Below are positions 53,991 to 64,000 of a stretch of DNA of 64,000 bases, in pieces. The first letter of the stretch is position 1; each line of letters opens with the position of its first letter. The notes beneath the pieces are model-generated. The model did no database searches and was not told where the DNA came from. It saw only the letters and a program-made list of their open reading frames with translations. Both the position numbers and the translations under genes were made by a program. Source of the DNA: Hsuehochloa calcarea (lineage: Eukaryota > Streptophyta > Magnoliopsida > Poales > Poaceae); assembly GCA_036346395.1 (NCBI GenBank), contig JAYEVG010000091.1, positions 28,850-92,849 of the forward strand, in the 5' to 3' direction.

Positions 53991-54368
53991 AGATATACCT
54001 TTAAACAACTTTTGGTCGAAGCTTAGGATGAGTTTGTGGATGGCTCCTAGTCCAGGATCTTGTCACTAAGTTAGATCATTAGTCAACTTCAATATTCAAT
54101 GCAAATGAGAAAAATGTTGACAAATGGGCGTTTACAAAATATTGAGCAAAATGATTCAATACGGACTTGATTGACTCTTCTTGTGGTCTTTGTTAGATTT
54201 TTGATCTCACTTTGACAGATTTGACATGGCCAATTTCACTTTAGGATCCTGTTGATGAACTTTCTTTGAATTTGAAGTGTTGCTTAAATTGATCAAATCT
54301 ATCGCTTTACTTTTGAGCCTTTGTGCTTAGCTTTGATATATATGTCTTACCATGATCTTGCTAATATT
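53991..54368. other. Unassigned DNA right of PMD copy 3
   Basis: No gene seen. Base composition resembles the following LTR-type DNA, so the LTR could begin here rather than at 54369. Confidence 0.35.
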
Positions 54369-55176
54369 TGTCGGGCTTGATATGTCGTTTGTGCAATATT
54401 AGAGATACTAGCTTGTTCTTTTGGGTAATCTCCAAAGCTTCTTGTAATCAAAAATTGAAAAATACAAAAATTGAAGCCACTCCATTGCACTTCATGCATA
54501 TTCCTCTTTATGCTTCTTTTGTTTCTGCTTCTTCCTTTATTCTATATTTGTTATCTCTGGATGAGAGGAAGTCGTGATTTCTTGATGAATCCATTGTCAA
54601 AGGGGAGAAGATGTGTTAAATGAGAAGAGAAGTTGTGTTAATTATTCTCTATTTCTTTATTGGGGAGAAGATTGGGGAGAAGTTTATACAGGGGGGGCGA
54701 AAATTTGAAATTTGATGATCATAGTGAGGGGAGTTCTTGAGTTGCATTCTTATTGTCTTATTGAATATTCTGAACTTGAATTGCATTATTTTATCCTCAC
54801 AATGATCATAGGTCAATTGAACAATTGTTCTTTCATTTGGACCTTATGTGAGAAATTTGAGCCTTTTCTGGAAATCAAAGTTTTTATGCTTTCTTTTGCC
54901 TTGTCTCACATGCCTATACTATTTCGATGCGACTTGGTCACTTACATTGCTTTTCTTGCTTACGGACCAAGTTGTGCCTTTGTGCGAAAGCTGCGAGTAA
55001 ACTCGTTTTCAAACCTCTTACTTACATTTTTCGGATAATTGCCAATGTGTTCATCAAAGGAGATTGTGGATTTCATGGGGATATGCTCCGGATCTTAGGA
55101 TGATGTGACAATTGGCAATGGCGTTTACGGTTTGTCGTTTCCGCGTTTTCGACAAAGCTACGGTGTTTTTCGTCGG

Positions 55177-55492
55177 CGGTCCGACCGATCCTTGCACGGC
55201 GGTCCGCCGTCCCAAATCGGTCGGACCGGCCATGTGGGGCGGTCGGACCGGCGATGACCAAAAGTGGTCAAAATAAGTCGGGCCAAAAATAGGTGTTGTA
55301 GGCAAGTGAGGATCCCAATGCACTTGGTCTCATAATTTTGGAGTCTCCAAGAAGAAGTTCTATTGGATTTAAGTTTCGTAAGGTTTGAATTTGGGAGGTT
55401 GAATTTCGCTAAGTCCCAAGGCGGTCCGACCGCTCACGTGGAGCGGTCCGACCGCCATGGCGGTCCGGCCGGCTCACTGGAGCGATCTGACC
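55177..55492. repeat. CGGTCNGACCG palindrome cluster A
   Basis: Six perfect or near-perfect 11-bp sites, with cores TCC and TCG, and some weaker ones (55482). Spacing is mostly 17-41 bp with one gap of 170 bp. Confidence 0.85.
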
Positions 55493-56524
55493 AGAACTAC
55501 TTGAACGTCCGCCAACCGTGGCGATGTTGTTTTGTTAGGTCAAAGTCATTGGTTTCATGGCATATGATTTGCATGATGCATGTTTTGACTAACATGGGTC
55601 AAGTTGTGAAGAACTTGTTCCCGAATACGTGTTTTCTTGTCTGTGGTTGTGCAGGTGGCTTGGTGGTCAACGACGGTCAACGGCGAGGAGAATCGGACTA
55701 GACTTGAAGAGTTGAGGTCCGTAACGATCGACGATGCGGGTGAGGTCAACGACTCAAGCGTGACACAAGATGGACAAGGGTGACCTATTGGCAAATCCAT
55801 GGCACATGGTGAAGCGGTTTAGGTCAAAAGTTAAAGACGGCGCTTAGCGAAGCGTGCGTGTGTGACCCGTTTGTTAGTGGGCCTTAACGGGAGCCCAATT
55901 AAGTCAAACCCTAAGAGTTTTAGGCCTCCACTATAAATAGGAGGAGATGGTGGTCGCACCTCTCTCACTCTCGCCTTTTATGTTTCAAAACCCTAATTGT
56001 CTTTAGGGAGTTGAGGTGGAGGTAAGGGCTCTTGATGGTTTGTGGTGAATTTCGTGATCTTTGATTGTCCACTCGATCCATGATGGTGTGGATGTAATCC
56101 AAAGAACAATCACGAAATCAATCTATGCAAGGTTTGCTTGAGATAAGTCTCTTTTCGTTCTTGCTTTCAATTTCGTGTTTTTAGGGCTTTCTTTGATCCG
56201 CGAGTTTGTGATTGATTCTATCACGTGGATTAGCTTGCTGTGATATGTGTGAATCTATCTAGCATCATCTTGATCATCAATCTCTCACGAACAAGCTTTA
56301 GGATCAAGTTTTCGTTTGCCCGCTTTTAGACCTTCGTTAATCAATTGACAATTGCTCAAGATCGTTCCAAGAATTATCATAATATTCGATTGGAATAGGT
56401 CCTCAATAGCATAGAGAAGGTGTGTGCAAAGTTTCGTGAAGTTTGGAGTTGAGAATCAAAAGTTAGACCTAATTGCAACTTCGCCATCGGGCCGATTTTC
56501 TTGCTTCAGATCGGTTCAGATCGC

Positions 56525-56643
56525 CGGTCCGACCGCCCGTCATTACCACCGGTCCGATCGATTTGAGCGGTCCGACCGCCAAGATAACAATGGTCCGACC
56601 GCCCGGCAATCGGTCCGACCGGTTCACTACAGAGGTCAGACCG
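56525..56643. repeat. CGGTCCGACCG palindrome cluster B
   Basis: Five to six sites spaced 18-25 bp (56525, 56550 with one change, 56568, 56591 with one change, 56611, a weak one at 56633). Confidence 0.85.
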
Positions 56644-56858
56644 CCAGTACTTGTGTTGCTTTGATTCTTGCTGATTATTGTCGCATTGCTTAGGGGTTTT
56701 TATTGGATTCAATACTAGTCTTCCGATGTACTGGTATATTGATCTTCATAGCTTTCTAATAGCTACTGGAGTGAAATTGTATTGAGTTCATAATTTGTGA
56801 AAAAGTGAGCGTGCTCCTATTCACCCCCCTCTAGTCGCCTTTACGGTCCAACAATATT

Positions 56859-57299
56859 CAAATAATACATTTGAATGCCATGATAAATTATATAAATCAT
56901 ATCACCCCACATACAAGCCCATTTATTCTTGTAGGCCATATTCACCGTGACAAGTTAGGTTACATAAAATGGTAACTAGATATTTAGCTTTAACACAAAA
57001 TGTGTTTATAAATTCTGAAAAAGAGTATTGGTTAATCGCCAATGGTTTGATGGAGAGTTGAGAGTTGAGACAAAGAGGTTGGACAACCCAATAGACTTGA
57101 TAAAAGTGAGTTGAAGGTGAGATCTGGAGGTGGACAACCACGAGTTGGTGTTGGTCCATTGCCTCACTGTAAGACAGATAAGGACAAGAACCTTGTGCCA
57201 AGTAACAGACACAGAAATCGCTCAACCACAAGTTTGGTGATTTAAACCTAGCTTGATACACTGCTCTTCCGATTGAATATCTACAAGACATGCGCCTGC
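56859..57299. other. Intergenic or decayed repeat DNA
   Basis: AT-rich. A minus-strand frame of 122 codons (56923-57291) has ordinary composition but no recognised domain and no support. Confidence 0.4.
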
Positions 57300-58254
57300 T
57301 CTTGTGTGATAGAGCAGCTGCAAAACATGGGTGAGACAGGAGTGAGCCTAAACGGATGAGACAGGAGTGAGCCTAAACGGACACTTGCTGGTCTAGACAA
57401 CGGTATGGACTCACAACATCGGGCGTGAGTTCAATCATGGCCGTGAGTCTCCGAGGGTCAGATGGATCATGAACCTACCGGGTAGAGACTAGAAAGGCTG
57501 AGCAGTGAAAATATCTTGTTATCTCAACTCAGTCGCACGCGAACGTGTTGCGTGTATATTGCATGACAGTATGAGTTTGAGGTATCTTGTGGGTAAAGTT
57601 GGGTAACTCTGAAGAGTATAATTAATGGTATTCGGATACACCGTGCTTCCGGTTAATGAAGCTGTGTTCATGGGTGATTCCAGTACATAAGGCATAAGTA
57701 GAGATTTTGAGATGTTAAGTTGGCAATTGCAATTGTTGAGTAAACTCCCGATGATATATTTATTATTGTTTTACTATTTTAAAGATAAACTGTCTTAAAT
57801 TCAAAGTGCATCCACATATGCGGGATATAGTAAACCCTAAATAATCCATTGAACTCCTAGCATGTAGTTAAATAGCTTTTCCATATGGTTTGCTGAGTAC
57901 GGTTGTGTACCCATTCTTGCAAAATCAACTACAGAGGGAACCTAGGAAAACTCTGAAGATCTCAATGAGGAAGGTTTTGGATGATCTCCAGATGGCAATG
58001 ATTATTGTTATTAAGTCTCGACTGTGCTCAAGCGTGCCTATAGTTTTGAAATTCTTTTGTATTGTAATATATTGATTTTGGGCTTGAATGCCCGTGTCAG
58101 TGTCAAAACCGGCTGTTAAGCCTTAATATTGTGTAATAAAAGTTGGTTTTTATTGCAATCGAAAGCTTATTTGTGATGCTATTTCTTACTCCACAACTGC
58201 ACACCTTAGACAGTTGTGAAACGTTTAATGGTCCTAAAAAATAGGATCGTTACA
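57300..58254 (+). repeat. Diverged chromovirus LTR remnant
   Basis: TATCTTGTGGGTAAAGT with following GAGTATAAT and ATTCG-ATA words (57588-57640) matches the chromovirus LTR near 12276-12330. A GAGTACGGTTGTGTACCC word (about 57894) parallels the CGGTGTGTACTCACG block at 12620. It ends GGATCGTTACA (58254), like GGATCCGACA of the nested element. It is a distinct older member. The left end is not defined. A 25-bp tandem pair (TGAGACAGGAGTGAGCCTAA, 57332 and 57357) lies near its left part. Confidence 0.6.
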
Positions 58255-58744
58255 ATTATGCAAGGGTACTACCAACATGGTAGGAGACAACATAGTTAAC
58301 ACTTTTTTCGAGATTAAATGCTTACATAACCAAGAGCCTGAATACCGAAGAAAATAAGAGATGCTAGCTTCAAAAAGAATATCAGACCAACATAATTCCG
58401 GCCATTTTCACTCTGTGACCGAAAGGCCCTTCAGTAATTAATGCCCCTACAAAGAACACAGATGCCATTGTTTCTATGGAAATTCGTGAGTTCATCTGCA
58501 TTTTATTAAGACAAAGACTGATAACTGCGGCTTGCTTGTAGGAATAAAAAAAAAGAGGTTGCTAATTGTTTGTTGACAATTCTTTGATCCACATAATTAC
58601 AATAACACGACACATTTTTTTTTTGCTACCGTCTTTTTAGCTTGAAAGAATAGGGGATCAATCAGGATGTTGGACAAAACATTCCAAGTTAACTCCAGTA
58701 CTGATGAACAACCAGATAGCAAATTCACATAGGAGGTATTATAC

Positions 58745-58843
58745 CTTAGTTTTTAACCGTTCTTTTTTCTCCACATCTTTCTTGTACTTCTCTTTGTGAA
58801 AATCCATGATTTTGCAAACAGGAGGGTCTGATTTTCTGTGGAC
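58745..58843 (-). pseudogene. Single exon of an organellar IF3-like translation initiation factor
   Basis: The minus strand has acceptor TGTGCAG, 99 bp coding VHRKSDPPVCKIMDFHKEKY followed by KKDVEKKERLKTK, then donor GTATAAT. PPVC(K/R)IMD(F/Y) is the hallmark of the IF3 N-terminal domain/linker, and the Lys-rich end fits plant mitochondrial or plastid IF3-like proteins, which keep ribosomal subunits apart and test start-codon pairing. No other exon is recognised within 5 kb, so this is a fragment or the gene has been broken by repeats. A partial copy of its 5' half lies at 58926-58985. Confidence 0.7.
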
Positions 58844-58925
58844 CTGCACAACAAGATACTCACAAACATGAAGATATATCAAGTAATCAAAACAAACTTT
58901 CACATTTGTCCTTAAGGCTAACATT

Positions 58926-58985
58926 TTTGCAAACAGGAGGGTGTGATTTTCTGTGGAACAGACAACAAGATAGTTACAAACACGA
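58926..58985 (-). pseudogene. Partial tandem copy of the IF3-like exon start
   Basis: It repeats 58811-58870 (offset 115): part of the exon (KSDPPVCK as KSHPPVCK) and the intron up to AAACACGAAGATA. The acceptor TGCAG|G is changed to GTCTGTT, so it would not be spliced the same way. Confidence 0.7.
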
Positions 58986-58990
58986 AGATA

Positions 58991-59430
58991 CTAGTCCAAT
59001 ATCTGTGCTTTACTACAGATTAAAAAAATTATATCTCGTCAACCGTCATCGTGCTCAGCCTACAATGCAAGTGATCCGCCGGCAACCCGCTCTTGAAAAG
59101 ATCGATGGAATCTTTGGGCTTCTTGCGCACCAGCTTGGGCAGTTGGGGGTGTGGGGGGAGTGGAGAGGAGGTTATGAGTGGCCAACCGTACGCACGGGAG
59201 GAACCGAGAAAGAACGAGATCCAACGGCTCACATCTCACGAAGAAAGATAGATCTAACGGCTCACGTCGCATGAGGAAGGACGGACCGCCACCAATTTCT
59301 TCTTTTAAGTAGTACTAGTCCAATGCCCGTGCTTTACTACGGATTAAAAAAATCATATCTTGTCAACCATCGTCGTGCTTAGTCTACAATGAAAGTGATC
59401 CGCTGGCAACCCGTTCTTGGAAATATCGAT
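58991..59430. repeat. Two ~115-bp direct repeats, 324 bp apart
   Basis: Copies at 58991-59104 and 59315-59430 start CTAGTCCAAT and share GTGCTTTACTAC and GTGATCCGC(C/T)GGCAACCCG. The TGCCCGTGCTTTACTACGG block resembles a motif often found at ends of small grass transposons, so these may be ends of a small mobile element. The type is undecided. Confidence 0.6.
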
Positions 59431-59689
59431 TATAAGTATAGTATGTACGTTTACTTTTCCATGCCTAATTTTTTTTCAAGCTGTTCTACATAGCTTCAAT
59501 TATAACGCTTCACTTTATGTTTTATATGTAGCAAAATATAGCGAGTCTGATGCTGCCGCACAGCATCTGTTCTGTCTCTACACAGAATATCTACACCCGG
59601 TTTTGCAACCTGCTATCACAGAGTTCGAGTGTCTTTTGTACTTAATCCGTAACTACGTACCCATCCTATGGAATGTATCATATTCTCGA

Positions 59690-61600
59690 ATCAAGGTAGT
59701 AAAAAGTCGCGCCTAGGCACGAGTCGGAGCTCTGCCGCTGGGATTTCCACCAAGGCGGTGAGCTAGGCGGGATGGCCGCCTTGGACTGGCTAGACGGTTA
59801 AAGACGGTACTCGGAGGTGCGTGGTGGCTCCAGGCGAGACGGCGTGAGGCAGGCACCATAGCGGGAGATAAGAGGAATTGCTCCCAACCCCCGACCACAT
59901 TGTTGATTCGTCGCGGCGCGCCAGGGGTTCGGCCTCCCCCGCCGCCGAATCGAGCATGCCCCGCCATCTCTGCCACCGAATCGAGCTCACCCCGGGTTTC
60001 GGCCATCTTGCGTCGCCTATTCGACCTCGCCGCCGTCGAATCGAGCTCGCCCAACCATCTCGGCCACCGAATCGAGCTCGTCGCCTCCAAAATGCGGATT
60101 TCCTGCCATCTACTTTGCCGAATCGAGGTACGCCGCTTCCCTCTGCTCCCGCACCGCCGACCTCCCCTCTCTGCTCTCGCTCCTCTCTGCTCTCCCCTCC
60201 CGCGCCGCTGCCCTCCCCTGCGATGCTCCATCTTCTGCTCCCCATCCCGCGCCGCTGCCTTCCCCTCTCCCCTCTCTTCTCCTGCACCGCTTAGCGCCGC
60301 AGCTCCCTCTCAGTCTCTACTGCTCTGCCCCCTTCCCTTCTCTGCTCCCCCTAGCACCGCAGTTCCTCCTCAGTCTCTGCTGCTCTGCTCTGCTCTGCTC
60401 TGCCCCCTTCCCTTCTCTGGTCCCCCTAGCGCCGTAGCTCCCCCTCAGTCCCTTCTCTGCTCCGATGCCCCCGTCAGACCACTCAAAGCATATGCTTCAA
60501 TGCCCTCTTCCCTTCTCTGCTCCCCCTAACGCCGCAGCTCCCCCTCAGCGCTCTGCCCCCCTCCCCTAGCACTGCTACGTGATGTGCTCTACTGCGCTGC
60601 ATTTTGTCTGTATATTTGTGGTTTGTGCTCTGCTGAATATTTGATTGAATTGATGAATTCTACTGAATATGCGACTCAGGTGTGCGACAACTCTTGGGAG
60701 CACATGCTTTGAATGGTTGTGCTGAATTCAAAAGTGTTGTCTGCTTACATGGATGTTTGCATATTCTGGCTACCTCTGATCTGGAAATCGGTTTTCGCTC
60801 TCAATTTTCACTGTTAAGAGATAAATCAAGTTAGTTTAGTGTTTTCTGAGAACTCTTCATTAGAAATGTACTTTGTTATGACTGCTTTGCAGTTTTCTGT
60901 TTACAGAAAGATGTGACTATGTGAGGTATCTTTTTTACATTGTTGTGTATTTTTCATCATCTTATTGTCTTGTGATATCCAGTTATTTATGATTATATCT
61001 GGTGCTCGGTTTAATTGTGTGGTCTATTATTACTTATTAGTGGAAACTTGCTTGGTGAACCATGGGCTGTTGATATGTATGATTGATGATTTGCAAATAT
61101 AGATGTATAAAATGTGTGATTTGTATGTTATGACTTATTGTTGATTTATCATTTTGTCAAGATATCATCCGTTGCTTCCGGAGGTGTGACAAGTTCAAGC
61201 ATCCTTAAGAGAAATTCCGAAGATATAGGATGGGTGGCTGCATATGATATTTTATATATTAAGTTCTTGAGATGTGTGGCTGCATATATTTCATACTTTC
61301 ATTCATACATTCTTTCTCACACAATAGCAAAATAACTAATCATTGATTAAATATGCATGTTTACATCATTATTTAATTACATACATGTTTACATCAAGTT
61401 CTTGGAGGAGATAATATATATGACTTCATCAAATTGCCCGTGTCTTCTTTATTTGAGTAATTTTTTTTATCTTGCTCAATTTGATGCATGATGCCTGCTC
61501 AATTCATCATATTACTCATGTTGTGAGCTTACCTGTGCCGTAGCCAAGCCGACCGTCCGGGCGCTGCCTAGTCCGTGTGGTGCTTTCTTGAACCTTGTGT
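59690..61600. other. Possible hAT-like end and low-complexity DNA
   Basis: GTAAAAAGTCGCGCCTAGGC (59698-59717) followed by GGCGG-TAGGCGG words resembles ends of plant hAT-type elements. A CTAGGC-containing GC-rich block at 61545-61580 on the other strand could be a remnant of the partner end, but no clean inverted repeat is seen. Between them, 59880-60560 is a C/T-rich stretch (GCTCCCC-CTCAGTC words repeated four times near 60299, 60365, 60439, 60536), and 60600-61500 is AT-rich without a gene. Confidence 0.3.
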
Positions 61601-62640
61601 AATATTGCAAACAGAACGTAGCCTTTTGGACGCATCCCTACTAAGTCTGCAAACTTATGTGCCAACAATAGTTCACCAAACGTCTACTACTGTGTACATT
61701 TCAGTTTGCCTTTAACTATTTCTGCAGAACGTAGCCTTTTCTTGTTCTGAACAATCATTTGTTATCCTTGCCAACCTGCTTATTCTTTTTCAGCTCCATC
61801 CTGTATGCGCATAAGGGTGGATCCACTGATCGCAAGGAGAGGGGCTCCATCCTGTATGCCTATTAATTTTCATGTTACAAATTCTCTAGTCCGTGGAAAT
61901 GCTAATTTTAATTTATGATGGTTTTTTAGATTGTTAGTTAATGATGTTTGTATTGCACTTTTGAATAGATGGTAGAGAGTCTATTCCAGGCGCAAGAGAG
62001 AATTTGGGCCGAGGGGGGTAAAGTGGGCGGTTTAATTAGCTTTGAGATTCCAAATCAGACACTTTTTACGGTAGGTCAAGGTTGAAAATCGAACCAAGAT
62101 CGGGTCCTAGGATTGAAAAGTTGACTTTTTCCGAATGTTTTCCTGTTTAGCTCAGATCTTAATGATTCCTTGGTCGTTAATTGGTATGGCTAAAATATGT
62201 TTCATATTCCACCTTGTCCTGCCTTTTGGCCAATCCTTAATAATTAAGAGATGAGTGACTTGGCATCAGGTATGAAAAATATGCAAATATTTCCAATGCT
62301 GCACTCGTTTATGATTGATTAATTAAGCAGGAAGGTTAAGGAGTTTTACTTTAATGAAATCCCAAGTGAAATAAGCATAAACGTAGAGCATATATGGTGA
62401 TGACCTTGATGATATGAAAACAGGGTTTAACCAATAACTAGGATTTTACAGATTGCGGCTTACTCATTCATCATCCTGCGCCTGCGCGTACATTTGGGTC
62501 TCTTGAGTGTACAAGGGTCAATGCTGTGCATATATCTATCTGGGCAGAGGCCAATCGCGCGATTGGAACCGAACTAAACAACGCGGATTAAAGGCTACCA
62601 GGCTCTCAAATAGATCTTTCTATATATACAAAAGGAGGCA
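61601..62640. other. Intergenic DNA
   Basis: No gene seen. A short duplicated CTCCATCCTGTATGC occurs at 61795 and 61846. A TATATATAC string lies at 62621-62629. Confidence 0.45.
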
Positions 62641-63247
62641 TGTTTGAGCTCCTCTCAGGGTGGCCACGTCGGCTATTTTACCTGCACCGTTCGATCCTCG
62701 TGCCATCTTGTCCCCGCTGTTCGATGGTTCTGTTGTCTTCCCCACCGTTCGATCGTGTTGTTCGTTGCGCTGGCACGATCGTGTCTCCACATGTTCCCGC
62801 TGGCTCGGTTGCTCTACGTCTTCTCTTTCTTTATTCCCCATCGCGCCCCTGGTTCTCCTTCCTCGCCTGTGTTGCTAGCGTTTCTTCCCCACTCGCGCCC
62901 GCTTCCTCCCCTTCTCCTCTCCCGCCATCGCCGCCACCACCGTTCCCTCTTCCCCCACCTTCCACGCTGTCGTCACCGCTCCTGAGTTGCCACACGCCCA
63001 AACCCTAGGACGCCGTCAAGGCCTCCTTCCCCTTTTCCCTTCCGTCCTCTCGCGAAAGAAAGGGAAGACGATGGTGCGGGAGGAGATGGGAACGATGGGA
63101 GAGCACCCGACGGTGCAGCGTAGACCGACTGCAGGGGAGAGATGACAGGTGAGGTCCTCTGCCCGTAGTGATCCCTCCCACAAGGTGCGCCGTCCACGAC
63201 TCCCGCATCTCCGCGAGTGAGGAAGGGAAGCGAGAGGAGGAAGTAGG

Positions 63248-63506
63248 ATGCAGCACGCGCAGGCGGCGATGGCCGCACTGACGGCGACGAGGGTGTGCCA
63301 GCACAAGGCGGCAGGCGGGAACGCGCCACCGAAGCAGGTGGCGCAGTGCATGGAGTGGCTGGGGCGCGCGGGCAAGCTCTTTGTTGACAGCGATGCGCCT
63401 CCGCACAACGCATAGAAAAACGCTGGCACGACCGCGCGCGCCATCGCCTAGGAGGAGGGCGCCATGCACCGACACTTCGAGGACCTCCGCACCCTCGGCA
63501 GGTACC
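63248..63506 (+). pseudogene. Unidentified GC-rich exon with two in-frame stops
   Basis: From Met 63248 the frame reads QHAQAAMAALTATRVCQHKA, then QVAQCMEWLGRAGKLFVDSD and APPHNA before a stop (TAG, 63413). The same frame goes on with AGTTARAIA, another TAG (63449) and EEGAMHRHFEDLRTLGR, reaching a good donor CAG|GTACCC (63502). The composition of the plus-strand frame and the donor suggest a real, now broken, plant exon. I do not recognise the family. The minus-strand frames over 62973-63509 are longer but low-complexity and probably shadows. Confidence 0.4.
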
Positions 63507-64000
63507 CATTCTTCCGTCTTGATCCGTGAGGTTCTTGAGAGCTCCTTGTTTGTATAAGTGGGGATAGTATGGGGGACATAAACGCTATTGGGATGATGAA
63601 GACAACCATGTTCCCATCTTCTGCCTTAAATCTTAATTACGACATTATTGAGATTATGGAAATTACTACCTGTGATCTTTTCTAGATTATCTTCGGGAAA
63701 TTGATACCTGTGGTCTTTGCTAATCTTGCTCGGGTTGTTTAGCTGAATTTTGCAAGAAAATTCTAACTTCTAGGGTTTGGGTTATTCCCTAGATATGCAT
63801 GTTGACTGTAGTTTTGTGAGGAGTGTGGACTTTAAAACCAAGTCTATTTGGAACTGCACTGCAAGTCATGTGCAAAGGCTGGATTTGAGTTGCTTCTTCG
63901 GCATAAAGGTATCATTTTCACTTTTCAGTGTTTGGGCTAATTGTAACTATTGGTGTTTATCATGCTCTCACTTTTTAAGAGTCATCATTGACACAACTAT
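63507..64000 (+). other. Intron-like or intergenic DNA to the window end
   Basis: AT-rich, following the donor at 63502. No exon, repeat or promoter is recognised. Confidence 0.4.

Larger units (their letters stand above)
54369..56853 (-). repeat. Candidate solo LTR with CGGT-N3-ACCG palindromes
   Basis: On the minus strand it starts TGTTGGACCG (56853), soon has GACTAGAGGGGGGTGAATAGG-like DNA (about 56818-56838), and would end CCCGACA (54369). The 5-bp repeat ATATT occurs at 54364-54368 and 56854-56858. Another ATATT-TG pair at 54544-54550 keeps the left end open. Inside are palindromes at 55177, 55218, 55240, 55422, 55444, 55461 and again at 56525, 56550, 56568, 56591, 56611. No internal region or second LTR is seen. 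Confidence 0.5.

Noticed and set aside
55177..56643. CRISPR-like array from regularly repeated palindromes
   Set aside because: Units are only 11 bp, spacing varies from 17 to 170 bp, the host is a plant and the place is an LTR.
59690..61600. Complete hAT element
   Set aside because: Only one end-like motif is convincing; no matching inverted terminus, 8-bp duplication or transposase was found.
62973..63509. 178-codon minus-strand frame near the right end
   Set aside because: Ser/Pro/Arg-rich, with no domain; the plus strand shows a more protein-like frame and a donor site.

Overview
This window looks like repeat-rich nuclear DNA of a grass, probably Oryza or a close relative. The reasons are the GC-rich 5' end of the one plausible intact gene, an FD-like bZIP with the grass two-exon layout, nested Ty3/Gypsy elements with 0.5-3 kb LTRs, MuDR-type elements carrying a plant mobile domain (PMD) gene, and fragments of nuclear plant genes (a SETD6-like SET protein and an IF3-like exon). 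The species call is inference. Nothing looks bacterial or viral.

Layout. 1-9264: minus-strand Ty3/Gypsy element of Tat type, cut by the left window edge. It has a 5' LTR (8486-9264), PBS, decayed gag, protease, RT, RNase H and integrase, then an antisense (+) four-exon coiled-coil reading frame (176-1040). Its U3, and the DNA just upstream of the antisense frame, carry tandem dyad-symmetric sites whose arms change together. 9430-25000: remains of a second minus-strand Gypsy element (LTR A, gag, PBS, LTR B, a second gag end). It is interrupted at 9960-21704 by a plus-strand chromovirus of the Tekay/RIRE3 type with 3-kb LTRs and a full but frameshifted gag-pol. 25000-31480: GC-rich repeat DNA, a tandem duplication, and a SETD6-like pseudogene split by a chimeric Ty1/Copia element (27212-29470) with target duplication ACCGA.

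31484-39903: MuDR-like element 1, with inverted termini, a plus-strand PMD gene and a convergent minus-strand MURA transposase. 40900-44320: a decayed second PMD gene. 46722-47518: the FD-like bZIP, the only gene here that looks intact. 48185-53990: MuDR-like element 3, with a MURA transposase followed on the same strand by a third PMD gene. 54369-56853: candidate solo LTR with CGGT-N3-ACCG palindromes. 57300-58254: diverged chromovirus LTR remnant. 58745-58843: IF3-like exon. 58991-64000: small repeats, a possible hAT end, low-complexity DNA and a broken unidentified reading frame.

How the parts relate. Most coding DNA belongs to mobile elements and is broken by frameshifts and stops. Comparing the two chromovirus LTRs shows an excess of one- to three-base indels in C/G-rich contexts, so some frameshifts may be consensus errors. 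The least explained signals are the covarying dyad arrays of the Tat-type element and their sharing with its antisense gene, the PMD-MURA pairing in two different gene orders, and the CGGT-N3-ACCG arrays in two LTR-type segments.
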